Positions 9,587 through 19,504 of a stretch of DNA of 64,000 nucleotides are shown here, piece by piece. This DNA comes from Afipia sp. (lineage in GTDB: Bacteria; Pseudomonadota; Alphaproteobacteria; Rhizobiales; Xanthobacteraceae), in the NCBI GenBank assembly GCA_030652315.1, contig JAUSAX010000013.1, forward strand, positions 80,218 to 144,217, given 5' to 3'. The stretch's first letter is position 1; the number at the start of each line of letters is the position of its first letter. The translations under genes were made by a program, and so were the position numbers. Below the pieces are notes generated by a model that was given only the letters and a program-made list of their open reading frames with translations, searched no databases and was not told the DNA's origin.

Positions 9587-10684
9587 TCATCGGGCCGAGT
9601 AATTCCGGCCCAGCCAATCGCGATAGCTTCCTGCAACCACACCCTCGGTCCATTCAGAGTTGTCGAGATACCAGCGCACTGTTTTGCGAAGCCCCGACTC
9701 GAAGGACTCGCGAGGGTGCCAGCCGAGTGCCTCGCGAATCTTCGCGGCATTGACGGCGTATCGGCGATCATGTCCGGGCCGGTCAGCCACGAATGTGATT
9801 TGCTGGCGATACGAACCATTCGCAGAGGGGCGCTCCTGGTCGAGCACATCGCAAATCGTGTGCACCACATCGAGATTGCTCTTCTCGCTGTCTCCACCGA
9901 TCGCATAGGTGTGTCCAGGCACCCCGTCGCGGAGAACCGCGCGAATGGCGGCGCAATGGTCGGTCACATACAGCCAATCGCGAATCTGCAAGCCATCGCC
10001 ATAAACCGGCAGAGGCTTGCCGGCCAGCGCGTGGTGAATCATCAGCGGAATAAGCTTCTCGGGAAACTGGTAAGGGCCGTAGTTGTTAGAGCAGTTGGTG
10101 ATGATGACGGGCAGGCCGTAGGTGTGATGCCACGCGCGCACAAGGTGATCGGACGCAGCTTTTGAAGCGGAATAGGGGCTGTTGGGTGAATAGGGGCTCG
10201 CTTCATTGAATGGAGCGGACTCTGCCGACAGAGATCCATAAACTTCATCGGTTGACACATGTAGAAAGCGGAAAACATCCTTGTCTCGATGCGACAGCCC
10301 GGTCCAGTACTCACGCACGGTTTCGAGCAAGCGGAATGTTCCGACAATGTTGGTCGTAATGAAATCTTCCGGACCCAGAATTGAACGATCGACGTGAGAT
10401 TCGGCTGCAAAATTGACGATCGCCCGTGGTTTTACTTTCGACAGAAGGGATCTGACGAATTCCACGTCACCAATGTCGCCGTGGACGAACGAGTGCCGCT
10501 CGTTGGTTTGCAGGCTTGCGAGATTGTGGAGATTGCCGGCGTAAGTGAGTTTATCGAGTGTAACGATTGGCGTGGGCTCGTTGGCGTGCCAGTCGAGAAC
10601 GAAATTCGCGCCGATGAACCCTGCGCCGCCCGTAACAAGAATGGGATGATTTTCGTCAGCTCGCAGGGAGGTCACGACAGCCAT
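9587..10684 (-). CDS. rfbB: dTDP-glucose 4,6-dehydratase
   Basis: [45 protein letters not shown]; internal ATG at 10684 preferred. Confidence 0.95.
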   Translation of the reverse strand: MAVVTSLRADENHPILVTGGAGFIGANFVLDWHANEPTPIVTLDKLTYAGNLHNLASLQTNERHSFVHGDIGDVEFVRSLLSKVKPRAIVNFAAESHVDRSILGPEDFITTNIVGTFRLLETVREYWTGLSHRDKDVFRFLHVSTDEVYGSLSAESAPFNEASPYSPNSPYSASKAASDHLVRAWHHTYGLPVIITNCSNNYGPYQFPEKLIPLMIHHALAGKPLPVYGDGLQIRDWLYVTDHCAAIRAVLRDGVPGHTYAIGGDSEKSNLDVVHTICDVLDQERPSANGSYRQQITFVADRPGHDRRYAVNAAKIREALGWHPRESFESGLRKTVRWYLDNSEWTEGVVAGSYRDWLGRNYSAR

Positions 10685-10869
10685 TTCAATGGGTCCTCGA
10701 AGATTGCAGCCATGGCCATAGGGCTGCAATGCCGCTCATCAATGCCAGCTATACGGCTCAAAGCGTTGCTTGCTCGACGCAGGGTTGTAGTGCTCACTCC
10801 CGACTACGTCAATGATCTGAAGGATTTACGAGGCAAGTATTGAAGCGCTGCCCAGACGCACGCGCATCG

Positions 10870-12096
10870 TCAGAGCGATGCTGTGGGCGATTGCGAATGT
10901 AAGTTCACGCGGCCCAGAGCGTCTCTAACATGGCTCAACAGCGGGCCGTCGCCGCAAGCGATTTCAGTTCTCTCCTGGTGATCCGGCGCAAGGAAAACCT
11001 TCGTATTGTACGCCTGCGGATCGACATCGGATGCCCGCACCACTGAAAATTCGCCGAGATTTTGGTTCCAGGCCTGTGCAATGGCATATACCCGGCAGCG
11101 GCTACATGCCTCGTCTGCAACGAAGGTGACATAAACGCTGTTTCGTAAAGCACCGGCCACCTGAACAATGTGGGACCACGTTCGATTGCGACCGATGAGT
11201 CCGGGCCCTCGCAGGAAAAGATTTCGTGCCGGATCTGGCGCGTTACCCTGTGCCGACCAGTGAATCGGCTCAAAATGCGGAAGCGCAGAAGAGCCGAATA
11301 CGCGGCCTGCGATGTACTCACCCCATCGTTCGATGAACTTGCGGTGATTGCGATGAATGATGGCTGTCCGGCGAGGGCTGCTCCAGAGTGTCTTCGACGT
11401 TGCACTTTCCTTGTGTATGACGGCGGTGCCTGCGCAGTAATAAGTGAACAATCCCATTGCTCGAAGGCGCAGCATCAAATCAACATCTTCAAAGTATCCG
11501 GGATCGAACAACGGATCGAAGCCGCCTGCCTCCAGGAAAGTGTCACGGCGCAGCAATAAGCATGCGGCGGAGCAGTAATCGACGATATGCAATCCTGGGT
11601 CGGACAAAATATTGGCCGGGGCCCGGGCCAGGCCGTGGCGAACTGTCCAGCCATCCGGGCGAACATACCCTCCGGCCTCCTGTAGCCGGCCATCAGGGAA
11701 TCTAAGTTCTGCACCTACGGCCCCGGCGCGATGCGCGGTCTCCAGCGCGTGCAGGAGCGGTCCAATGTATCCGGGTGTTACCACGACGTCGTTGTTCAGG
11801 AGCAGAACAAGCTGCCCGCGCGCGGCCTCAACTCCAATGTTGTTGGCTTCTCCAAAATAAAGATTCTGATTGAGCTCGATCAGCCGGGCGTTATGAAGAT
11901 GGCAGGCGCGGTGAACAATCGATTTTTCATCGGGATTGCTACCATTGTCGACGACGACAATCTCGTACTCGACCCCAAGAGTATGGGCCCGGATGCTCGC
12001 AAGGCATTCCTGCGTCATCCTCCCGAGATTCCAGTTCAACACGACAATCGAAAGGTAGGGCGGATTTTCGGTATTTTCGTTCATCGCAATATTCAT
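10870..12096 (-). CDS. Glycosyltransferase family 2
   Basis: YLSIVVLNWNLGRMTQECLASI, LLNNDVVVTPGYI, DPGYFEDVDLMLRLRAMG; start at 12096 (MNIAMNEN) overlaps the upstream small ORF stop as ATGA. Confidence 0.85.
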   Translation of the reverse strand: MNIAMNENTENPPYLSIVVLNWNLGRMTQECLASIRAHTLGVEYEIVVVDNGSNPDEKSIVHRACHLHNARLIELNQNLYFGEANNIGVEAARGQLVLLLNNDVVVTPGYIGPLLHALETAHRAGAVGAELRFPDGRLQEAGGYVRPDGWTVRHGLARAPANILSDPGLHIVDYCSAACLLLRRDTFLEAGGFDPLFDPGYFEDVDLMLRLRAMGLFTYYCAGTAVIHKESATSKTLWSSPRRTAIIHRNHRKFIERWGEYIAGRVFGSSALPHFEPIHWSAQGNAPDPARNLFLRGPGLIGRNRTWSHIVQVAGALRNSVYVTFVADEACSRCRVYAIAQAWNQNLGEFSVVRASDVDPQAYNTKVFLAPDHQERTEIACGDGPLLSHVRDALGRVNLHSQSPTASL

Positions 12097-12278
12097 GCGT
12101 GATTGCAATCGCGCGATCGACGCCACCTCCATTTGTCGGCAACCTGCCGATATCGATGGACAATTCGCCAACTTAGAGAGGACGTCGAATCATGCAGAAG
12201 GGCTGTCGCAAGATTCATCCTCGCTTCGAGCTCCGCATTGCGGTCCTTTAGCGCGGCAATTTCTTCTCGCTGATCCAT
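12093..12278 (-). CDS. Small coiled-coil ORF, possible linker/remnant of a glycosyltransferase
   Basis: MDQREEIAALKDRNAELEARMNLATALLHDSTSSLSWRIVHRYRQVADKWR; 4-bp ATGA overlap with the GT2 start. The open frame extends upstream beyond 12395. Confidence 0.4.
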   Translation of the reverse strand: MDQREEIAALKDRNAELEARMNLATALLHDSTSSLSWRIVHRYRQVADKWRWRRSRDCNHA

Positions 12279-12883
12279 TGGATGTCCGCCTTCTTCCGGG
12301 ACGTGACCCTTATCGAACGGGCCTAGATAGTACGATTTTTCAGACCAATCGTAATCCAGTGAATTGGAACTTCCACAGGCAGCAAGACCGTACACCGGAC
12401 CGAGTATCGGGGAAGCGGTTGCCGAACCACCCGTTCCATCTCGAATGGCCAGGGGTCCGTTACCTCACCGGATTCCTGAACTGCGAAGCATTTCGCGCCA
12501 TTTTGGCCGCGGGACAGACCCCATGATCCGGCGCGCGAGGTATATCCAAGATTTCCATAGATGCACCAACCTGGAGTTCGCGGCTAGTGCAAAAGGCGAT
12601 GGAGAGTTCCGGGAAGGTGAATTGAATCAACATTGAATGAAATTGGCGAAGGCTTCAGAACCAAGCGGTTGTTGCATTTCTCTTGATCCAGCTACCGGGT
12701 AAGACCGGTACCCGAAGAGGGTTCATTCGATCCGATCAACGCCGCCCCATCGAAGACGTTGATTTCGGCGATCAATACGCCGTTCAAATTCATCCTCATT
12801 CGGGGCCGATGAAGGGAACCGATCCCATTCGTCCGAAGTTAGCGACCCGGGTTTCTGCGTCGTTGTGGCGGGGAGTTGTCATA

Positions 12884-13393
12884 ATGCGAGGTGCAATGTT
12901 TTCGTTTGAATCAATCGGCCGACGTACGGCGATGGCTTCTCTTTTTTGGTTGTCATTGACCTTCGTTGGAGCGCAGGCGCAGTCGGCGCATCCGTTCGCC
13001 GGGATGGCGGGCGTCTGGTCAGGCAAAGGGACAATCTCGTTCGAGAGCGGTGCGCGTGAGGCTATCCGTTGCCGCGCAACCTATGCTGTCCGCGAGGATG
13101 GTAATGCTCTTCAGCAAACCCTGCGCTGCGCAAGCGACAGCTACAAGATCGAGCTGACCAGCAACGTCGTTGCCAACGGAGGCAAATTGTCCGGGAGCTG
13201 GAGTGAATCAACGCGGAATGTTAGCGGTGACGTTCAGGGCACAACGGCGGGTGGCCGGTTTCAGGTCGTCGTGAGCGCCGGGACGTTTTCAGCGGATCTC
13301 GTAGCAACCACAAAGGGAAGTTCCCAGTCGGTTGTGATCCGCTCATCAGGAAGCGAATTCAAGGGCGCCAACATCACGCTGACGCGGACCTGA
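12884..13393 (+). CDS. Secreted hypothetical protein
   Basis: Signal-peptide-like N-terminus (RRTAMASLFWLSLTFVGAQAQS) then HPFAGMAGVWSGKGTISFESGARE... Confidence 0.7.
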   Translation: MRGAMFSFESIGRRTAMASLFWLSLTFVGAQAQSAHPFAGMAGVWSGKGTISFESGAREAIRCRATYAVREDGNALQQTLRCASDSYKIELTSNVVANGGKLSGSWSESTRNVSGDVQGTTAGGRFQVVVSAGTFSADLVATTKGSSQSVVIRSSGSEFKGANITLTRT

Positions 13394-13399
13394 TTCAAA

Positions 13400-14716
13400 T
13401 CACGAATGATTCAGATTAGCAGCGGCAGACTCTCCCTGAGAGTTTGCCGCTCTCTTTATTGTCCCTGCAGCGATGCCGACTGCCAGCACATAAAGCCAGC
13501 CTTGATAGAAATCGCTGAGATGCGAGTTGAAAAGCGAGCTGAGGATATTCTGTACGACTGCTACCAGTCCGATCCATGCGACCACGCTGTTGCCGCGAAA
13601 CGTCATCAGATGAACGATCCACATCGCATAGAGAGCCAGTCCTCCGACGAGCCCCCACTGGATGACAAATAACAGCGTCTGATTATGCGGGTTTCCGATG
13701 ATGCCCGTGGGCAGGCTGGTCTGGCCGCCTGCGTCGCGCACGAACAGGGGTTTCGCTGAACCGGTGCCATGACCGATGATCGGAGCGGCCTTGAAGAACT
13801 CGATCGATTTATTCCAAAGCTCAAGTCTTTGACCCACGGACGTCGGTCCTTGGTCCGTTTTTGGCGTCCGGTATTCGGTGAACGCGGCGGAGACCTTATG
13901 CCGCAGGTTTGGAGAAATTGCCCAGAGCCCGGAGAGGACAGCGAGAAGGACTGGTAATGCGATCCAGAATTTCCTGCGGTCAAGATAGCGGTACGCAAAC
14001 AGGGCCGCGAGGATAGGTGAATACACCAGCGCGGTTCGCGAGACGTTGACGAAAGCGAGATTTGCCAGCAGCGCGATGGCGATGAGCGCGGCTGAAGCGG
14101 CGATTGCCCGCTGGTGTCTCCGTAAACTTTCCGCAGCCACGGCAGCGAGCGCGAATGCGCAGAACACGAAGCCCTGACTTTGGTCGATGTAGTTTTTCAC
14201 CGGCACGCCCGGCTGATCGACCTTGTAGTGGATCGACAGACCCGGCCAAAACAGGACGACCCACGAGTACAGCATCAGAACCGTGCAAGATGCGACAAAG
14301 GCGTAGAAGACGTATCGACCGCGATCGGATTGGCTGAAGCAGTAGATCAATATCGGAATGCCGAGAAGTTTTCCCATCGGCGTCAGGCCGCGCAGCCTTT
14401 CCGGCCAGGAAATTTCCACCGCCCAAAGAACACCCAGCAAGGCAACAAGGCATAGAATCAGGGTTGCCATGCTTGCGGGGTGCTTCAGCGAACGAAAGAA
14501 GGCTGATGGTTTTACTATCGTCAGAAAGCCTATCAAAAAGGCCAGCCCGCACGATGAAGCCACAGATGTTGACCATGGCAAGGCCGCCGCAGCTATAATT
14601 GCGAAATTCTCGGTGCCTTTTTGCCGAGCAGCCTGCGCGAGCGGTCGATTCGGCCCGATCCATACGAACAGGCCGAGCCAGACGTCCGTCAGTTCTCGCT
14701 TGATTGCGGCGTACAT
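13400..14716 (-). CDS. O-antigen ligase/polymerase-like membrane protein
   Basis: 438 aa multi-TM; IIGHGTGSAKPLF...GNPHNQTLLFVIQWGLVG resembles the WaaL/Wzy_C loop. Confidence 0.8.
   Translation of the reverse strand: MYAAIKRELTDVWLGLFVWIGPNRPLAQAARQKGTENFAIIAAAALPWSTSVASSCGLAFLIGFLTIVKPSAFFRSLKHPASMATLILCLVALLGVLWAVEISWPERLRGLTPMGKLLGIPILIYCFSQSDRGRYVFYAFVASCTVLMLYSWVVLFWPGLSIHYKVDQPGVPVKNYIDQSQGFVFCAFALAAVAAESLRRHQRAIAASAALIAIALLANLAFVNVSRTALVYSPILAALFAYRYLDRRKFWIALPVLLAVLSGLWAISPNLRHKVSAAFTEYRTPKTDQGPTSVGQRLELWNKSIEFFKAAPIIGHGTGSAKPLFVRDAGGQTSLPTGIIGNPHNQTLLFVIQWGLVGGLALYAMWIVHLMTFRGNSVVAWIGLVAVVQNILSSLFNSHLSDFYQGWLYVLAVGIAAGTIKRAANSQGESAAANLNHS
13421..13452. terminator. Hairpin AGCGGCAGACTCTC-CCT-GAGAGTTTGCCGCT followed by a pyrimidine-rich tail
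   Basis: Near-perfect inverted repeat 28 bp after the stop at 13393; lies inside the 3' end of the convergent gene. Confidence 0.5.
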
Positions 14717-14837
14717 TACCCCTCGATACAGCTATTTTTTAGGTGCGAATGATGCGAAATATGCGATATAGCTCAAGATGATAACTCATGTGTGGCGGTC
14801 ATAGCCGTCCTCGAATCGGACTGTACCCGGAAGCTGA

Positions 14838-15992
14838 ATGAGCGCAATCGACGGCTATATCGTGCGAACGACGTTGCTGGCGTTCTTGTTGATTGTCGTC
14901 TCATTGACGGGGGTCATATGGATCACGCAAGCGCTGCGCGGCATCGATTTGATGACAGGGCAGGGCCAGTCGATACTGGTGTTTCTCGGCGTGACGGGAT
15001 TGGCCATACCGCTGCTGGCGATGATCATTTCGCCGATCGCGCTGCTTATTGCAGTGATGCACACCCTCAACAGGCTTGCGACCGACTCTGAAATCATCGT
15101 GATGAACGCCGCAGGGCTGTCGCCCGGCAGGCTTCTCCGTCCGTTTCTGTTTGCGACATGCGTGGTCAGCCTGCTCGTCGCGTTTCTTTCGCTTTATCTG
15201 GCGCCTGAATGCATGCGCGCTTTGCGGCGATGGCAGACCGAGATCGGCGCCGACGTCCTCACCAATATCCTCCGGCCGGGTGAATTCCAGAAGCTCGGCC
15301 CGTTGACGATCCGCATCCAAGGCCGGCAACCCGGCGGGCTTCTCGTCGGGATTTTCATCGATGACCAGCGCAATCCATCGGAACGGATCGATATTCTCGC
15401 GGACCGCGGCACGGTTCAGAAGAATGAACGGGGCTCGTTTCTCATTCTGCAGGACGGCAATCTCCAGCGTTTCGAAGCCGGCAAGCGCGAGCCGGCCCTT
15501 GTTGCATTCGCCAGCTACGCGTTCGATTTGTCCCAGTTCTCGAACGCCGTCCAGAGCGTGACGTATGGACCTCGCGAGAGGTCGATCGGTGACCTGATCT
15601 CTCCGCCGCCCGATGATCCTGTCTTCAAGCGGGTTCCGGGAGAGTTTCGGGCTGAGTTGCACGACCGGATTTTCGCGCCGATCTATCCCTTCGCCTTCAT
15701 CTTGATGGCATTTGCCATTCTCGGCGCCCCTCGCACCACGCGGCAGAACCGCAACTTTGCCATCGGGGTTCTTGTGGTCGGCATTCTCGTTCTGCGTATC
15801 GCAGGCTTCGGCCTTTCGACCATGTCAACGTCGCAGCCTGCCGCTGTATTCGTTCAGTACTTCATGCTGGCGGCGGTCAGCGCAGGCAGCGTCTGGATGA
15901 TCATGCGCGGTGTGATCATAGACGCGCCCGCAAACCTGTTGGGATGGATCAATGGTCTGCTCAGTCGCGGCGTGTCGCTCAGGCCGCGGTAA
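14838..15992 (+). CDS. LptF/LptG family LPS permease (LptF-like)
   Basis: MSAIDGYIVRTTLLAFLLIVVSLTGVIWITQALRGIDLMTGQGQ...LATDSEIIVMNAAGLSPGRLLRPFL. Confidence 0.88.
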   Translation: MSAIDGYIVRTTLLAFLLIVVSLTGVIWITQALRGIDLMTGQGQSILVFLGVTGLAIPLLAMIISPIALLIAVMHTLNRLATDSEIIVMNAAGLSPGRLLRPFLFATCVVSLLVAFLSLYLAPECMRALRRWQTEIGADVLTNILRPGEFQKLGPLTIRIQGRQPGGLLVGIFIDDQRNPSERIDILADRGTVQKNERGSFLILQDGNLQRFEAGKREPALVAFASYAFDLSQFSNAVQSVTYGPRERSIGDLISPPPDDPVFKRVPGEFRAELHDRIFAPIYPFAFILMAFAILGAPRTTRQNRNFAIGVLVVGILVLRIAGFGLSTMSTSQPAAVFVQYFMLAAVSAGSVWMIMRGVIIDAPANLLGWINGLLSRGVSLRPR

Positions 15993-16084
15993 TGGGGCAG
16001 GCAGCCAAGTCAGTATAATTTAGCTCCCGATAATGTCATGATGAACAAATGGCGCCTCGGCGAAAATGAAGGTCGACATATTAA

Positions 16085-17173
16085 ATGAAGAAAACCGCGC
16101 TCATTACAGGGATCACCGGCCAGGACGGCGCATATCTTGCGGAGCTGTTGCTATCCAAGGGATATTCTGTCCACGGGATCAAACGGCGTACATCGCTTTT
16201 CAACACTGACCGCATTGACCACCTCTATCACGATCCGCATGACAAGGGTTATGATCTGACGCTTCATCACGGCGATCTGACTGACTCGTCGAGCCTCATT
16301 CGCATCGTGCAGGAAGTCCAGCCGGACGAGATTTACAATCTCGCCGCGCAGAGCCATGTCGCGGTGTCGTTCGAAGAGCCTGAGTACACCGCCAATTCGG
16401 ATGCGCTTGGTCCGCTGCGGATTCTTGAAGCGATTCGCATTCTTGGACTTGAGAAGAAGACTCGATTTTATCAGGCCTCGACTTCCGAACTGTACGGACT
16501 CGTTCAAGAGACCCCTCAGAAAGAAACGACGCCTTTTTACCCTCGATCGCCTTATGCCGTCGCCAAGCTGTATGCGTACTGGATCACCGTGAATTACCGC
16601 GAGGCGTACGGCCTGTTCGCCTGCAACGGGATTCTTTTCAATCATGAATCGCCAATCCGCGGCGAGACCTTCGTCACCCGAAAAATTACGCGCGCGTTGG
16701 CTCGCATCAAGCTCGGTCTTCAGGAGAAAGTTTATCTCGGCAACCTGAATGCGCTTCGCGATTGGGGGCACGCGCGTGACTATGTCGAGATGCAGTGGCG
16801 GATGTTGCAGCAGGATGTAGCGGAGGATTATGTCATCGCGACCGGCGAACAGCACTCGGTCCGCGAGTTTCTGGAAGTCGCTGCAAGGGAGGTCGATATC
16901 GTCATTCGTTGGGAGGGCGAAGGCGTTGACGAAAAGGGGTACGATGCTTCCACTGGACGATGTATCGTCGAAGTCGATCCTCGATACTTCCGGCCCGCGG
17001 AGGTGGAGACGCTTTTGGGCGATCCGACAAAGGCATACCAGAAACTCGGGTGGTCACCGACGACATCTTTCGTCGAACTGGTCACCGAGATGATGCGAGA
17101 GGACTTGAAGGCTGCGCAACGTGACGAACTCGTGAAGCAGCATGGCTTTAAGCATTTCAATTATAATGAATGA
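16085..17173 (+). CDS. gmd: GDP-mannose 4,6-dehydratase
   Basis: [68 protein letters not shown]. Confidence 0.95.
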   Translation: MKKTALITGITGQDGAYLAELLLSKGYSVHGIKRRTSLFNTDRIDHLYHDPHDKGYDLTLHHGDLTDSSSLIRIVQEVQPDEIYNLAAQSHVAVSFEEPEYTANSDALGPLRILEAIRILGLEKKTRFYQASTSELYGLVQETPQKETTPFYPRSPYAVAKLYAYWITVNYREAYGLFACNGILFNHESPIRGETFVTRKITRALARIKLGLQEKVYLGNLNALRDWGHARDYVEMQWRMLQQDVAEDYVIATGEQHSVREFLEVAAREVDIVIRWEGEGVDEKGYDASTGRCIVEVDPRYFRPAEVETLLGDPTKAYQKLGWSPTTSFVELVTEMMREDLKAAQRDELVKQHGFKHFNYNE

Positions 17174-17283
17174 TTTCTGAAACGAGAGACGCCTCGCCAA
17201 TTTCAGCATAGCAGCGCAACAGTTCTTCAGAATTTTTTGTGTCGGATCGAGGTTGTGCAGCTATAAGTTGTTTGGAATCGAGG

Positions 17284-18333
17284 ATGCTATTGAAGAGTAA
17301 GGTTTTAATCACAGGGGCTTCCGGCCAGGACGGCTACTACCTTATCAACCTGCTTCGCCAGCAGGGGTGTGTTGTGCACGCTCAGTCGCGCCGTCAGACT
17401 CATCCAAATGTGCATCAGAACGGGACGTCATGGCACGTTGGTGATCCTGCGGATCACGACTTCCTCGACTCGCTGATCGCGTCTGTAATGCCGGACGAAA
17501 TTTACAATCTCGCTGCTGTCTCGCGTCCGATCCAGAGTTGGCGGGCTCCACGGGAGACGGCCGACGTCAATGCGTTTGTCCCGCAGGATATTTGCGAGCT
17601 TCTGCTCAAGCACAAGCCGGACTGCCGTCTATTCCAGGCCTCGTCGTCCGAGATTTTCGGAGATGTGGCCGATCACGCCCAGAATGAGCAGACGCTGTGC
17701 GCTCCAAAGTCGCCTTATGGCGCCGCGAAGCTCTATGCCCACCGGATCATCGGTGCGTATCGGGCGCAGTATGGATTGCATGTTTCGACCGGCATTTTGT
17801 TCAATCACGAGAGCCCGAAGCGTCCACTTTCATTCGTGTCGCAGAAAATCGCTTATGCCGCCGCCGCCGTGTCGCTCGGCTTGAACGAGACGCCAGAAGT
17901 CGATGAAAGCGGCCGGCCGATATTGCTCGACGGAAAAATGGCCTTGGGTGATTTGAGCGTTCGGCGGGATTTCGGTTTTGCCGGCGACTATGTGGAAGCA
18001 ATGCGGTTGATCGTTCAGCATCCTACAGCTGATGATTATGTTATCGGCACAGGTCGGGACCATTCTATTGAGGATTTTTGCCACCAGGCATTTAGCTTGG
18101 TCGGCCATAAGTGGGAGGACCACGTCGTTGTGGATCCTGGACTTATCCGCAAGATCGACAGCCGCTATACGCGCGCGGACACCGCCAAAATCCGTTCCGT
18201 ATTGAACTGGCAGCCAAATGTCGATTTTCAGGCGCTTGTTTCGATGATGGTGAAAGCACAGACTGCATTCATCAAGGATGGTATATCGTTGGGTGAAAAG
18301 CCGGACGGTGGTTGCCGCAGCGTTGAATCCTGA
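17284..18333 (+). CDS. Second GMD-like NAD-dependent epimerase/dehydratase
   Basis: [59 protein letters not shown]; starts with ATG at 17284. Confidence 0.85.
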   Translation: MLLKSKVLITGASGQDGYYLINLLRQQGCVVHAQSRRQTHPNVHQNGTSWHVGDPADHDFLDSLIASVMPDEIYNLAAVSRPIQSWRAPRETADVNAFVPQDICELLLKHKPDCRLFQASSSEIFGDVADHAQNEQTLCAPKSPYGAAKLYAHRIIGAYRAQYGLHVSTGILFNHESPKRPLSFVSQKIAYAAAAVSLGLNETPEVDESGRPILLDGKMALGDLSVRRDFGFAGDYVEAMRLIVQHPTADDYVIGTGRDHSIEDFCHQAFSLVGHKWEDHVVVDPGLIRKIDSRYTRADTAKIRSVLNWQPNVDFQALVSMMVKAQTAFIKDGISLGEKPDGGCRSVES

Positions 18334-19466
18334 TGCGAATCCTTCATGCCTACAAAGTCTATCTTCCCAATGTCTACGGCGGTATCCCGTCTGTTATAGC
18401 GATGTTGGCGATGCTCCAGCGACTGGGTTTCAAGACGGACGTTCTTGTCGCTTGTCCGCGCGGCATTGGACGCAAGTATGAATTCGAGGGAGTGAATGTC
18501 GAAGCGGTCTCGTCCATCGGGACGGTCATGTCTACGCCATTGGCGCCGACTTATCCGTTCAGATTCGTCGAGCGAGCGCGGTCAACTGATATTGTTGTCC
18601 ATCACGCGCCCTTTCCGTTGACGGATATCGGGGTTCTGCTGATGCCAAGGGACACGGTCCTGATTGTGCATTGGCATGCGGAGGTGATCGGTCGGCCGTG
18701 GCTGATGCGGATTTTGGCGCCGTTCATTCGGAATTCGCTCAGGCGGGCCGACAAGATTGTCGTTTCCGATCACGTCATCATCGACAAATCCCCTTTCCTG
18801 AAAGCATTTGCGGAGAAATGCATTGTCGTTCCATACGGGTGCGATGATGTGTACTGGGAAAAATTGAGTCCGGGAGAGCAACAGGCTGTCGATAACCTGC
18901 AAAGGCAATATCCCAGGCTTGTCGTCGCGGTTGGTCGGCTCGTCAGCTATAAGGGTTACGAAGTCTTTCTTCGCGCGATGCAGGATGTCGATGCAGATGC
19001 TGTGATCATCGGCGAGGGGCAGCTTAAGGCCAACCTCATCAAACTTGCGGAAGAACTCGGTGTCCTCGATCGGGTGAAATTCTTGGGCGTCCTCGAGTCC
19101 TACGAGGTCAAGCAATACGTTCACGCAGCCAAGGTGTTTGCGTTTCCGTCCGTTACAGAAGCCGAGGCTTTTGGCATCGTTCAGCTGGAAGCCATGTCTG
19201 CAGGCAAGCCAATCGTGAACACGGCTCTCACAACGGCGGTCCCAAATGTAGCGCGGGACGGCATTGAGGGGCTTACCGTTCCACCCGGCCAGCCGGTTGC
19301 GCTTGCGGAGGCGCTCCGCCGTCTCCTGGATCAGCCTGGCTACGCGGCTAGTTTGGGCAAGGCCGGGAAAGAGCGCGTCCGCGCTGAATTCAGCCAGACT
19401 CTGTTCCTAAGCCGCATGCAAGAAGTCTATAAGGAAGCCCTTCAACGTCGTTGCGCGACTCGGTGA
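18333..19466 (+). CDS. Glycosyltransferase family 4
   Basis: MRILHAYKVYLPNVYGGIPSVIAMLA; VAVGRLVSYKGYEVFLRAM; FPSVTEAEAFGIVQLEAMSAGKPIVNT. Confidence 0.9.
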   Translation: MRILHAYKVYLPNVYGGIPSVIAMLAMLQRLGFKTDVLVACPRGIGRKYEFEGVNVEAVSSIGTVMSTPLAPTYPFRFVERARSTDIVVHHAPFPLTDIGVLLMPRDTVLIVHWHAEVIGRPWLMRILAPFIRNSLRRADKIVVSDHVIIDKSPFLKAFAEKCIVVPYGCDDVYWEKLSPGEQQAVDNLQRQYPRLVVAVGRLVSYKGYEVFLRAMQDVDADAVIIGEGQLKANLIKLAEELGVLDRVKFLGVLESYEVKQYVHAAKVFAFPSVTEAEAFGIVQLEAMSAGKPIVNTALTTAVPNVARDGIEGLTVPPGQPVALAEALRRLLDQPGYAASLGKAGKERVRAEFSQTLFLSRMQEVYKEALQRRCATR

Positions 19467-19504
19467 GCAATGGCGGAGTGCACGAGGCGCGGGGCGGGTA
19501 GGCG

